This document shows, piece after piece, positions 7,616 to 15,954 of a stretch of DNA of 64,000 nt. Every line of letters begins with the position of its first letter. The stretch's first letter is position 1. The position numbers were made by a program, and so were the translations under genes. The notes under the pieces were generated by a model. The model saw nothing but the letters and a program-made list of their open reading frames with translations. It ran no database searches and was not told the origin of the DNA. This DNA comes from CABZJG01 sp965659715 (GTDB lineage: Bacteria > Pseudomonadota > Alphaproteobacteria > Rhodobacterales > Rhodobacteraceae). Location of the stretch: positions 1 to 64,000 of the forward strand of contig CBFHXE010000006.1 of NCBI GenBank assembly GCA_965659715.1. The letters run 5' to 3'.

Positions 7616-8953
7616 TTAACTGGACGCGTAAATACCAGCGATACGGGTAAGCGCCTGTTCTATTGGTAATTCTTCACTGTGGCCGGTCCGGCGAGATGTC
7701 ACTTCAACCACCCCGTTTTTCAATCCCCTCGGTCCGACTGTGATGCGCCAGGGAAGACCGATAAGGTCCACCGTTGCAAATTTGCCCCCTGCCCGCTCTT
7801 TACGGTCGTCATACAACGGCTCTAACCCAAGCGCAGTAAGCCCCGAATAAAGCGCCTCACAGGCTGCGTCGGTCTCTTCGTCGCCCTGTTTTAGATTTAC
7901 GATACCACAGTGAAAAGGGGTGACGCCTTCGGGCCAGATAATGCCTTTCTCGTCATGGCTGGCTTCGATAATTGCGCCAACAAGCCGAGAAACGCCGATC
8001 CCGTGGCTGCCCATGTGCACAGGGATCTTATTGCCCTGATCATCGGTGACCAAAGCCCCGAGCTTATCCGAATATAGCGTTCCAAAGTAAAAAATCTGTC
8101 CCACCTCAATACCTCGGGCAGACCGCTGGCGGTCGGCGGGCAAGGCCTCAAATGCAGCGCTTTCATGGGTTTCACCGGTTCGGGCATAAAGCGCGGTAAA
8201 CTCTTCCATCACCGACTGGCACTGCGCCACATCATCATAGTCGATATCGCGCGCGCCGAGCCGGATGTCGGTTACCTTGCTGTCATAGAACACTTCGCTT
8301 TCGCCAGTGTCGGCCAGAACTAGAAACTCATGCGTATAATCACCGCCGATCGGGCCGCTATCAGCGCGCATCGGGATTGCCTGCAACCCCATACGCTCAT
8401 AGGTGCGCAGATAGCTGACCAGATGCCGGTTATAGGCATGTAAAGCATCTTCTTTGCTCAAATCAAAATTATAGCCATCTTTCATGTAAAATTCGCGGCC
8501 CCGCATCACTCCAAAGCGTGGTCGGATTTCATCGCGAAACTTCCACTGCACCTGATAAAGTGTCAAAGGCAAATCTTTATAACTATTCACATGGGCGCGA
8601 AATACATCTGTGAACATTTCTTCTGCTGTGGGAGAAAACAGCATATCGCGACCCTGACGGTCCTTCATCCGCAGCATTTCTTCGCCATAGCCATCAAACC
8701 GTCCGCTTTCACGCCATAAATCAGCAGACTGCAATGTCGGCATCAACATTGGGATATGGCCAGCACGGATTTGTTCTTGGTGCACAACATCCTCGATCTT
8801 GCGCATCACTTTAAAGCCCAGCGGAAGCCATGAATAAATCCCCGCACTGGCTTGTTTGATCATCCCTGCACGCAGCATAAGCCGGTGGCTGACAATCTGG
8901 GCTTCGCTCGGGTTTTCCTTTAAAACTGGCAGAAAATAGCGTGACAAGCGCAT
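7616..8953 (-). CDS. proS: Prolyl-tRNA synthetase, short alphaproteobacterial type
   Basis: This 445-residue class II synthetase charges tRNA-Pro with proline. The catalytic core is recognisable from RLSRYFLPVLKENP, GIYSWLPLG, the motif 2 region (KFRDEIRPRFGVMRGREFYMKD is split across the fold) and motif 3 (SHGIGVSRL). The roughly 180-residue editing insertion of the E. coli enzyme is missing, as is normal in alphaproteobacteria, so misacylated Ala-tRNA-Pro must be cleared elsewhere. The ATG at 8953 is preferred because GGAG lies just upstream. The longer frame from 9016 adds 21 unconserved residues. Confidence 0.96.
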   Translation of the reverse strand: MRLSRYFLPVLKENPSEAQIVSHRLMLRAGMIKQASAGIYSWLPLGFKVMRKIEDVVHQEQIRAGHIPMLMPTLQSADLWRESGRFDGYGEEMLRMKDRQGRDMLFSPTAEEMFTDVFRAHVNSYKDLPLTLYQVQWKFRDEIRPRFGVMRGREFYMKDGYNFDLSKEDALHAYNRHLVSYLRTYERMGLQAIPMRADSGPIGGDYTHEFLVLADTGESEVFYDSKVTDIRLGARDIDYDDVAQCQSVMEEFTALYARTGETHESAAFEALPADRQRSARGIEVGQIFYFGTLYSDKLGALVTDDQGNKIPVHMGSHGIGVSRLVGAIIEASHDEKGIIWPEGVTPFHCGIVNLKQGDEETDAACEALYSGLTALGLEPLYDDRKERAGGKFATVDLIGLPWRITVGPRGLKNGVVEVTSRRTGHSEELPIEQALTRIAGIYASS

Positions 8954-9148
8954 GATGGCTCCTTTGCCTTGGCGTTTAGTTTCCTTTACGGAGAAATGGC
9001 CAAACTGACAAGGCAACCCTGCAGGAAACTTGCTGCAATATGATATTTCGGTCTGATCACCTTCAAAATTCTAACTTTCTCGGGCTCAGCTTGCATCTGG
9101 GCCACGTTTACGACAAATATGCCACCAGGGGTTCTTTGCGGAGTTATC

Positions 9149-10249
9149 ATGGCATTTTCAACTCGAGATCAATTGACATATTGGGGAATTGCTGGCGCGG
9201 CATTATTTGCTGTTCTTTGGTTTTTGGGGGATGTTCTTCTGCCTTTTGTTTTAGGGGCGGCGATCGCTTATTTCCTTGATCCCATCGCGGATAAACTCGA
9301 ACGACTTGGACTGTCTCGTATCTTGGCAGTTTTGGTTATTTCTTTAGCCGTTGTGATTGTTCTATTACCTGCTGTGATTTTTGTGCTGTCCACCCTAACG
9401 GGGCAGATCGCTGCCATTGGAAGTCTAAGCGTGCCTCCTGATCTTATAAACGAAGTCGAGGCACAGTTGCAAAAACTCTTGCCCAGCGCGATGACCAGCG
9501 ATCTTGATCTTGAAACTTCAATTGCTCAATTCGCTGAGTTTGTGCGATCCCGCGCAGAGCAGCTTTTCAATAGCTTTGGAGGCCATATTTTTGGAGCTTT
9601 GATGTCTTCGGCAGCGTCATTGTTCAATATAGTCCTGCTGTTGGTCATTGTCCCAGTGGTGACGGTCTATCTACTTTTGGACTGGGACAGAATGATTGCA
9701 CGACTTGATACCTTTCTGCCGCGCGACCACGCGCCATCGGTGCGCCGCATCGCCAGCGAAATCGACCACACTCTGTCGTCTTTTGTGCGGGGTATGGGCT
9801 CTGTCTGCCTCATACTGGGCAGCTACTATGCCATTTCTCTTTGGCTTGTTGGGTTAAACTTTGGGCTTGCCGTTGGGTTTTTCGCGGGCCTTGTGACCTT
9901 TATTCCCTATCTCGGTTCATTGGTTGGCGGAGCCTTGGCCATCGGCTTGGGGCTCATTGAGTTCTGGGGCGAATGGGGCAAATTGGGGCTGGTCGCTGGA
10001 ATTTTCTTTCTTGGCCAAGTGATTGAGGGCAATTACCTCACCCCGAAACTGGTGGGTAAATCGGTTGGGCTTCACCCTGTTTGGCTGCTATTAGCACTAT
10101 CGGTCTTTGGTGCACTGTTTGGATTTTTGGGAATGCTTATTGCTGTCCCTGTGGCCGCCACACTGGGTGTTTTGGTGCGCTTTGGCCTCGATCAATATAA
10201 AACTGGACGGCTTTACAAAGGCCTGTCGGAAACCGATAAAAAACCGTGA
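9149..10249 (+). CDS. AI-2E family / PerM-type permease
   Basis: This 366-residue membrane protein has about eight hydrophobic segments in the family arrangement: two at the N-terminus, a soluble stretch at about 95-150, then a C-terminal bundle with GLVTFIPYLGSLVGG, the signature of the PerM/TqsA superfamily. Members are linked to autoinducer-2 or small-solute export, but the substrate is not predictable here. The ATG at 9149 has GGAG upstream; an earlier in-frame ATG at 9119 lacks one. The stop overlaps the GTG of hdaA by 4 nt, so the two are translationally coupled. Confidence 0.88.
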   Translation: MAFSTRDQLTYWGIAGAALFAVLWFLGDVLLPFVLGAAIAYFLDPIADKLERLGLSRILAVLVISLAVVIVLLPAVIFVLSTLTGQIAAIGSLSVPPDLINEVEAQLQKLLPSAMTSDLDLETSIAQFAEFVRSRAEQLFNSFGGHIFGALMSSAASLFNIVLLLVIVPVVTVYLLLDWDRMIARLDTFLPRDHAPSVRRIASEIDHTLSSFVRGMGSVCLILGSYYAISLWLVGLNFGLAVGFFAGLVTFIPYLGSLVGGALAIGLGLIEFWGEWGKLGLVAGIFFLGQVIEGNYLTPKLVGKSVGLHPVWLLLALSVFGALFGFLGMLIAVPVAATLGVLVRFGLDQYKTGRLYKGLSETDKKP

Positions 10250-10932
10250 CACCCAAGCAACTTATTTTGGATCTGCCGAGCCGGACTGCATTAGGAAGAG
10301 GCGACTTTTTCGTAAGTAAAAGTAATACCATTGCGCTGTCCTTAATAGAAGACTGGCAAAACTGGCCAGGCGGCAGGCATACACTCAGTGGACCGCAGGG
10401 ATCGGGTAAAACGCACCTGGCGCATGTCTGGGCAGAGATCAGCAATGCTAACATTATCTCAGCACATGATATTCGCACCTACGACAACGCAGATTTGGTC
10501 CGAGCCAATCTAGTTATTGAAGATATCCCAGAAGTGGGTGAAGATACGGCCGCCCAAGAGCAACTTTTTCATCTGCACAACCTGTTTGCTGCTGAAAAAA
10601 AGTTTTTGCTGTTCTCCGGCCGCGGCACGCCGCTAAACTGGAAAATTACATTGCCTGATTTAGCTTCGCGCCTGCAAGGCGCGCGGAATGCCCAACTTAA
10701 AGAGCCAGATGATGCGCTGTTTTCCGCGTTGTTGGCCAAGCTTTTTGCAGATCGACAAGTCTATCCTGCACCCGATGTGATCCAATATCTGGTGGCGCGA
10801 TTAGAGCGATCGTTTGCCGCCGCTCAAACCTTTGTGGAAAAGTTTGATGCCGCTGCGATGCGCGAAAAGCGGCCAATGACCCGCAGCCTCGCTAGTAAAA
10901 TTCTAAACGCTGATAGCAGATCAGAATATTGA
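10246..10932 (+). CDS. hdaA: HdaA-type DnaA-related regulator of replication initiation
   Basis: This 228-residue AAA+ protein resembles the ATPase part of DnaA but has no DNA-binding domain. The Walker A motif GPQGSGKT is at 49-56, and LVIEDIPEVGED (about 87-98) is the Walker B region. Hda/HdaA acts with the sliding clamp to stimulate DnaA-ATP hydrolysis and so limits re-initiation. The N-terminal QLILDLP matches the clamp-binding QxxLxLP pattern. The start is GTG overlapping the upstream stop (GTGA), giving an operon with the PerM gene. The ppx gene follows after 66 bp. Confidence 0.88.
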   Translation: MTPKQLILDLPSRTALGRGDFFVSKSNTIALSLIEDWQNWPGGRHTLSGPQGSGKTHLAHVWAEISNANIISAHDIRTYDNADLVRANLVIEDIPEVGEDTAAQEQLFHLHNLFAAEKKFLLFSGRGTPLNWKITLPDLASRLQGARNAQLKEPDDALFSALLAKLFADRQVYPAPDVIQYLVARLERSFAAAQTFVEKFDAAAMREKRPMTRSLASKILNADSRSEY

Positions 10933-10998
10933 CCTGCGCCGCCAGCATCGGCATAGAGGACTTAAACTGCGAGCCAAGGCGACTTAAAGGACCCCTTT

Positions 10999-12549
10999 AT
11001 GACCTCACACTCTTCGACATCGGATCATGACTGGGATCAGATCGAGCCGCAGATATTTTTCGATCAAGCCAAGCGTCGGCTTTCCAAAGTTGGGGTCATT
11101 GATGTGGGGTCAAACTCTGTTCGGCTTGTGGTTTTTGATGGGGCAGCGCGGTCTCCTGCTTATTTTTATAATGAAAAGATCATGTGTGCGCTTGGCGAAG
11201 GTCTGGCAGCCACCGGTCATCTAAATCCAGAAGGCCGGGTACGGGCCATAAAAGCCATCAACAGGTTTCGCCATTTGGCCAAAGCCATGGATATCCCCGA
11301 CCTCACTGCTGTGGCCACTGCGGCAGTACGCGATGCAAAAGATGGCCACGCGTTTTGCGCGGATGTGTTGCAGGCCACGGGTCAAAAAATAAGAATTATC
11401 AACGGTAAAGAAGAAGCCCGCCTTTCTGCGCAAGGTGTGCTGCTTGGGTGGCCTGGCGCCTATGGTCTCGTCTGCGATCTAGGCGGATCATCGATGGAAC
11501 TGGCAGAGATTTTTGACGGTAAGGTTGGCAAGTGTGCGTCCTCTCGCATTGGACCTTTCAAACTTATGGATATCGCTGGCGGCAGGGCTGAACGGGGCAA
11601 AGCTATTGCAAAATCCATCACAAAACTGGCCAAGAAAATGGGCCCGCAACACAACCGGTTGTTCCTTGTTGGTGGTTCTTGGCGGGTGCTTGCCCGGGTG
11701 GATATGGTGCGCCGGAGCTATCCGCTTTCTGTACTGCATGAGTATCGGATGACACCGGAAAGTGTCGCTAAAACACTCGATTATCTGAGCACTGCAAATT
11801 TGGAAGAGCTGCGCCTAAAGTGTACTGTATCCGCCGCTCGCATGGCGCTGGTGCCTTATGCCGCCGAGGTTCTAAAAGGTATCCTTGAAACGTTTGAGCC
11901 AATTGATATTGCCGTCTCCAGTTATGGCATCCGAGAGGGGATGCTATTTGAGCAAATGCCAAAAGCCATTCGTGATCAGGATCCGCTGATTGAAGCCTGT
12001 GCCTTTTCCGAAGCCAAGGACAGCCGCGTTCCCGGATTTGGCCAAAGGTTGTTTGACTTTGTAAAACCCTTGTTTCCCGACGCAGATATAGAGCTAGAGC
12101 GGTTGATCAAAGCGGCCTGTCACCTGCATGATGTCAGTTGGCGCGCGCATCCCGACTACCGCGCCGAAATTTGCTTTGATAATGCAACACGGGCCAACCT
12201 AGGTGGGCTGAAACATTCTGAGCGCGTGTTTTTGGGCCTATCGCTAATGCACCGGTACCGCAACAAACGTGAGGGCGCGCGGTTTACAGATCTTTTCACC
12301 CTATTGTCGGACGGACAGACGCAGCAGGCCGAAGTGCTGGGCAAAGCCATGCGACTTGGGGCTATGATGTGGATTGCGGGGGATGAAAAACGTGCGCGCC
12401 TGCACTGGGACGAAAACACCCGCCTGCTGCGCCTAAGCCTGCCGCCTGAAGCAGCGCCGCTTTATGGTGAAGTGGCAAAAGCGCGCCTAAGCTCATTGGC
12501 GACATCGCTAAAAGCCGAATTTGAATTTGTCACCAGTGATCAAATTTAG
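10999..12549 (+). CDS. ppx: Exopolyphosphatase / Ppx-GppA phosphatase
   Basis: This 516-residue protein opens with a short tail and then the ASKHA phosphate loop GVIDVGSNSVRLVVFDG (residues 32-48). VCDLGGSSMELAEI is the second phosphate loop. The C-terminal HD-like helical region includes HLHDVSW. It should hydrolyse polyphosphate or pppGpp. It is on the same strand as hdaA. In relatives I recall a polyphosphate kinase gene next to it; none is present here. The gene ends 58 bp from the convergent RTX gene. Confidence 0.92.
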   Translation: MTSHSSTSDHDWDQIEPQIFFDQAKRRLSKVGVIDVGSNSVRLVVFDGAARSPAYFYNEKIMCALGEGLAATGHLNPEGRVRAIKAINRFRHLAKAMDIPDLTAVATAAVRDAKDGHAFCADVLQATGQKIRIINGKEEARLSAQGVLLGWPGAYGLVCDLGGSSMELAEIFDGKVGKCASSRIGPFKLMDIAGGRAERGKAIAKSITKLAKKMGPQHNRLFLVGGSWRVLARVDMVRRSYPLSVLHEYRMTPESVAKTLDYLSTANLEELRLKCTVSAARMALVPYAAEVLKGILETFEPIDIAVSSYGIREGMLFEQMPKAIRDQDPLIEACAFSEAKDSRVPGFGQRLFDFVKPLFPDADIELERLIKAACHLHDVSWRAHPDYRAEICFDNATRANLGGLKHSERVFLGLSLMHRYRNKREGARFTDLFTLLSDGQTQQAEVLGKAMRLGAMMWIAGDEKRARLHWDENTRLLRLSLPPEAAPLYGEVAKARLSSLATSLKAEFEFVTSDQI

Positions 12550-12587
12550 GGCAAATTTTCGTTCAAGAGGAATTTATGTGCGTGGCG

Positions 12588-12612
12588 TCTAAAGCCAGGC
12601 GTGGGCTTTAGA
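12588..12612. terminator. Inverted repeat between convergent ppx and RTX genes
   Basis: TCTAAAGCC (12588-12596) and GGCTTTAGA (12604-12612) form a 9-bp stem with a 7-nt loop. It overlaps the stop codon of the RTX gene. No T-run follows on either strand, so it would be a weak or Rho-assisted stop at best. Confidence 0.35.
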
Positions 12613-13774
12613 GCGCTACCAATTTAATATTGCCTGCCTCAATTCCATTTTGTGTGACTGTAACAACCGCGACCTGACTGCCGTCAAAAATGATAGCAAA
12701 TTCCGCTTCTGTTCCCACAGCGCTGCCTTCTGCAGGTGGCATTTCTTCCAATTCTAGCAACGGCTCAGACGAAGGATCACTGAGTTCACTTGCTATATAA
12801 TAAATTTCAATCGAGTCTTCATTTTCATTAAAATCAAGAATTTGTGCCGTATCGCTGCTTTCATTCGCGATTACCACAAAGGTATCATCTCCGCCTCCAC
12901 CTGTGGCTATATCCTGGCTCTCAACAACAATGGCATCATTGCCCGCACCGCCATCAAGAATGTTATGGCCTCCCCAGCCAAATATCGCATCATTGCCTGC
13001 ACCGCCACTGAGCGAGTCGTCGCCTGCACCGCCATACATAAAGTCATCGCCTGCACCGCCCTCAAGAGTGTCGTTGCCAACCTCACCATTCATCGCATCA
13101 TCGCCATCACCACCTTTCAGCAGGTCATCGCCAGCCCAGCCGAACATAATATCATGCCCTTCACCGCCATCGAGAGTATCGTTGCCAGCCCAGCCATCCA
13201 TCAGATCATCGCCCAAACCGCCAAACAGAAAATCGATGCTGTTCCCGCCATCAACCAGATCGTTGCCGTCATCCCCGAAGATAAAATCGGTACCATTGCC
13301 CCCAAAAAGTTGATCGTCACCCCATTCGCCCGCCAAAAAGTCATCCCCATTGCCGCCATTTATGGTGTCATCAGAAGGCTGGCCACTGTTTGGCGTTTCA
13401 GAGTTACCCGCGTCACCGAATAGGACATCATGGCCTTCGTCGCCTTTGATAAAATCGCTGCCAGAACCGCCAACTATCCCATCATGGCCCAATCCGCCGT
13501 CAATCTCATCATTCCCACTGCCGCCGTCAATCTGATCGTTTCCGGCATTTGCATGGATCGTATCATCACCATCCAAACCGTTGATGCTATTGTGCCCAGC
13601 ATCGCCAAAGATAATATCATCGCCGTTTTGTTCGAAGCCGGTTTCTAAATCTGCTGTATCACTGGAAGACGCATTTGCGTTTTTATCTTCATTGTCATCG
13701 TCGTCAAAATATCCCAAATTTTCGACAGCGATCCAGCCAATGGCTATTGGAAGCAACATCAGTAAGCCAAGCAT
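12608..13774 (-). CDS. RTX calcium-binding repeat protein with N-terminal membrane segment
   Basis: This 388-residue, strongly acidic protein has three parts. Residues 1-20 are hydrophobic (MLGLLMLLPIAIGWIAVENL) and are followed by an Asp-rich stretch. From about 45 to 310 it is made of GGxGxDxxx nonapeptides, which form a Ca2+-loaded beta-roll. The C-terminal 75 residues are non-repetitive and hydrophobic-acidic, as in type I secretion substrates. The ATG at 13774 is chosen because GAGAG lies upstream; the frame from 13816 adds 14 residues. No type I secretion genes are nearby. It may be anchored by its N-terminus or exported by an unlinked system. The long opposite-strand frame here is a by-product of the repeats. 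Confidence 0.85.
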   Translation of the reverse strand: MLGLLMLLPIAIGWIAVENLGYFDDDDNEDKNANASSSDTADLETGFEQNGDDIIFGDAGHNSINGLDGDDTIHANAGNDQIDGGSGNDEIDGGLGHDGIVGGSGSDFIKGDEGHDVLFGDAGNSETPNSGQPSDDTINGGNGDDFLAGEWGDDQLFGGNGTDFIFGDDGNDLVDGGNSIDFLFGGLGDDLMDGWAGNDTLDGGEGHDIMFGWAGDDLLKGGDGDDAMNGEVGNDTLEGGAGDDFMYGGAGDDSLSGGAGNDAIFGWGGHNILDGGAGNDAIVVESQDIATGGGGDDTFVVIANESSDTAQILDFNENEDSIEIYYIASELSDPSSEPLLELEEMPPAEGSAVGTEAEFAIIFDGSQVAVVTVTQNGIEAGNIKLVAL

Positions 13775-14048
13775 GATTTCTCTCACTACTATAAATAAAA
13801 TATATTTAAGGATCAAAAATATACCCTTACAGGTATATCAAATCAAGTCGATGACATCGTCCCATAACATTAGCGAAACAATCCATTTCAAATAGGTTTA
13901 TTGATCCACTATCTTGCTGTTTCTGTGATTAAGTTACATCAACCCTTACCCGTCACAGGATTAGAGCAATCAATTAAAAAGTGTCCAGAGCGAATAATGG
14001 GCTGCGAATCGACCCGTCATGAAACAACCTTTAATGTCATCAGTGGGG

Positions 14049-14729
14049 TTAAACACGCTCCGCAACAATTTCATCAAAGGCTTGATTGATCTGGCTCATA
14101 CGCCGCTCAGCAAGTTTCACCGCCTCTTCCGGGACGCCGCGGGCAATCATTTGATCTGGATGGCTTTCACGCGCCAAGCTCTTCCAAACCGATTTTATTG
14201 TTTCAAAACTATCGTCCGGACTGACCCCTAAAACTATATATGGATCTGGAGCTTCATCCGTCACATACCGGGCACGCAGCATGCGAAATTCGCGGCTGGT
14301 AAGGCCAAATATTTCCGCAACAGTTTCCAAAAATACATTTTCACTGGGATGATAATGTCCATCAATGGTCGCAATATGGAAAAGTCCATCCAGCAAATCT
14401 TTCAAGATCTGATTGCCACGGCCAAACATCGCACTGATCCGCCGAGCGTAAAATTCATAGCCAGAAACATCCTGACGGGCCAGATCAAATACGCGGGCAG
14501 CTTGGGTCATTTGTGACTTTGGAATGTAAAATACCTGCCGGAATGCCGTGACTTCATCCTTGGTCACCACGCCATCTGCCTTGGCCATTTTTGCCCCTAG
14601 CGCAATCACTGCAATCGTAAACCCGACAGAACGTTCGGGCGGGGTGCGCAAGCGGTCAAAAACCGCCGAAAGAGCTTCGCCTTTTGTAAGTGCTTCAATG
14701 GCTTGTGATATGCGTGTCCAAATTGACAT
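14049..14729 (-). CDS. DjlA-like TerB/J-domain protein
   Basis: This 226-residue protein has an N-terminal TerB-like helical domain (about 30-140, with AKADGVVTKDEV and IATIDGHYHPSE as the paired acidic motifs) and a C-terminal J domain (165-226) with the essential HPD (ESHPDQM). J domains stimulate DnaK ATPase. Unlike E. coli DjlA there is no strong N-terminal membrane helix, so it is probably soluble or peripheral. It lies in a minus-strand run with GNAT and VOC genes but has its own upstream gap of 42 bp. Clients are unknown. Confidence 0.88.
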   Translation of the reverse strand: MSIWTRISQAIEALTKGEALSAVFDRLRTPPERSVGFTIAVIALGAKMAKADGVVTKDEVTAFRQVFYIPKSQMTQAARVFDLARQDVSGYEFYARRISAMFGRGNQILKDLLDGLFHIATIDGHYHPSENVFLETVAEIFGLTSREFRMLRARYVTDEAPDPYIVLGVSPDDSFETIKSVWKSLARESHPDQMIARGVPEEAVKLAERRMSQINQAFDEIVAERV

Positions 14730-14771
14730 GGAATGAGCTTAAACTGATCCCATCCGATTGTCAGCGTGCAA

Positions 14772-15269
14772 TCAGAGAAATTTCTGCAAAAGAACCAAAT
14801 CCAACCATCGGTCAAATTTACGCCCCACCTGCGGCAAGACTGCAACCTGCGTAAAGCCGAGCGATTTGTGAAATGCGATACCTGAAGGGTTTTCCCCACT
14901 CACCCCAGCCCAAAGCGTGTGAACACCGGCAGTGCGGGCATGGCCCATAAGGGTTTGCATCAATCGCCGCCCAAGACCGTAGCCCCGCGCGCGCTCTGCC
15001 AAAATAATCGAATGCTCCATGGTGCGCGAATATCCAGGACCACCACGAAATTGGAAATAGGTATTAAACCCCATTATCCCTTGGCTGTCCTCTGCCAAAA
15101 AGAACCCCCTGTCATCCCGATTGCAATCCTGGATCTGTTGCTCAAGCCCAGAAATTGTTTTTTGCTCGGATGTAAACGTGAATGCACTATCACGGATAAT
15201 AGGGTTCCAAAGTTCGGCAATGGCTTTAGCGTCATCAGGTGTGGCTAAACGTATGGCTATCTCAGACAT
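14772..15269 (-). CDS. GNAT-family N-acetyltransferase (phosphinothricin acetyltransferase-like)
   Basis: The 165-residue protein has the GNAT fold: acceptor-side IRLATPDDAKAIAELWNP, acetyl-CoA loop ERARGYGLGRRLM (Q/RxxGxG/A type), and C-terminal AFHKSLGFTQVAVLPQVGRKF. This pattern is typical of the Pat/YncA group, which acetylates small amines such as methionine sulfone or phosphinothricin; the natural substrate is unknown. The ATG at 15269 is preferred over a TTG 12 nt earlier. It overlaps the VOC gene end by 13 bp, indicating coupling. Confidence 0.85.
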   Translation of the reverse strand: MSEIAIRLATPDDAKAIAELWNPIIRDSAFTFTSEQKTISGLEQQIQDCNRDDRGFFLAEDSQGIMGFNTYFQFRGGPGYSRTMEHSIILAERARGYGLGRRLMQTLMGHARTAGVHTLWAGVSGENPSGIAFHKSLGFTQVAVLPQVGRKFDRWLDLVLLQKFL

Positions 15270-15871
15270 TTCATGCCCCAAGGTGTATCAATTTCAATTT
15301 CAAAAGATGGCTGCTCGGCATATTCCACAACCACACGGGGATCTTTGAGCAAACCTTGTAGAAATTGCGCGAGCTTGTCATGGCTAGGATGGTTGATTTT
15401 TAACTCTCGCAGGCGGCAACCTTGATCAGGCAAGCTTCTTGCAGGAGACGGCAGATCTGCCCAGTCGATCAATGCCGGAGCGCAACCGTCGAGCGGCAAA
15501 CAGCCATTTTCGGGCACTGTTATCTGCCATCTGATGTCACCGCGACGAACCTCAACCATAGGCCCTGTTCCAGCCAAAGCACGCGGTAAATCAGTCTTTG
15601 GCTCATTGGTTTTACAAATCCAATTGGTCGGCCGTGGCGGTCCAGAAAACCGATCAAGATTAAACCACCGGCAACGTGGCACTGCGCCAGAGGAAGGGTC
15701 AATAGCAATCACTTCAAGGTAAATATCGCCTAAACCAAGCAATCTGTTGTGGGTTGCAAAAAGAGGATGCTTACCACCCGCCGCCATTGAAACGCCCAGC
15801 GTCGTTTCAACATAATCCACCCCTTCCCCAAGGGTTTCCGCAGCTATGGCAATATGGTCAAGCGTCAGCAT
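15257..15871 (-). CDS. VOC superfamily (glyoxalase-like) protein
   Basis: This 204-residue protein begins LTLDHIAIAAETLGEG, the first beta-alpha-beta unit of a vicinal-oxygen-chelate fold with a metal-binding His. Further VOC elements are GVSMAAGGKHPLFATHNRLLGLGDIYLEVIA (given here only as the region near 31-60) and a C-terminal IEIDTPWG. It is most like glyoxalase_3-type proteins of unknown substrate. Start at 15871, since the six extra residues from 15889 look non-conserved. Coupled to the downstream GNAT gene. Confidence 0.78.
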   Translation of the reverse strand: MLTLDHIAIAAETLGEGVDYVETTLGVSMAAGGKHPLFATHNRLLGLGDIYLEVIAIDPSSGAVPRCRWFNLDRFSGPPRPTNWICKTNEPKTDLPRALAGTGPMVEVRRGDIRWQITVPENGCLPLDGCAPALIDWADLPSPARSLPDQGCRLRELKINHPSHDKLAQFLQGLLKDPRVVVEYAEQPSFEIEIDTPWGMKCLR

Positions 15872-15954
15872 AGGCAATTTTATCCACAACTCCTGACCTT
15901 AGCGCAATTGAAAATCGCCCTTTTCAACTCATAAAGAGCGCAATTCTCTGCAGC

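Noticed and set aside
12842..13423. 193-codon frame on the plus strand within the RTX gene
   Set aside because: It is antisense to the Gly/Asp-rich repeats; the regular codon pattern removes stops on the other strand. Its protein is repetitive Ile/Ala/Thr with no family and no ribosome binding site.
12900..13650. Short regularly spaced repeats that could suggest a CRISPR array
   Set aside because: The repeats are degenerate 27-bp units in a coding frame (RTX nonapeptides), with no constant repeat or variable spacers.
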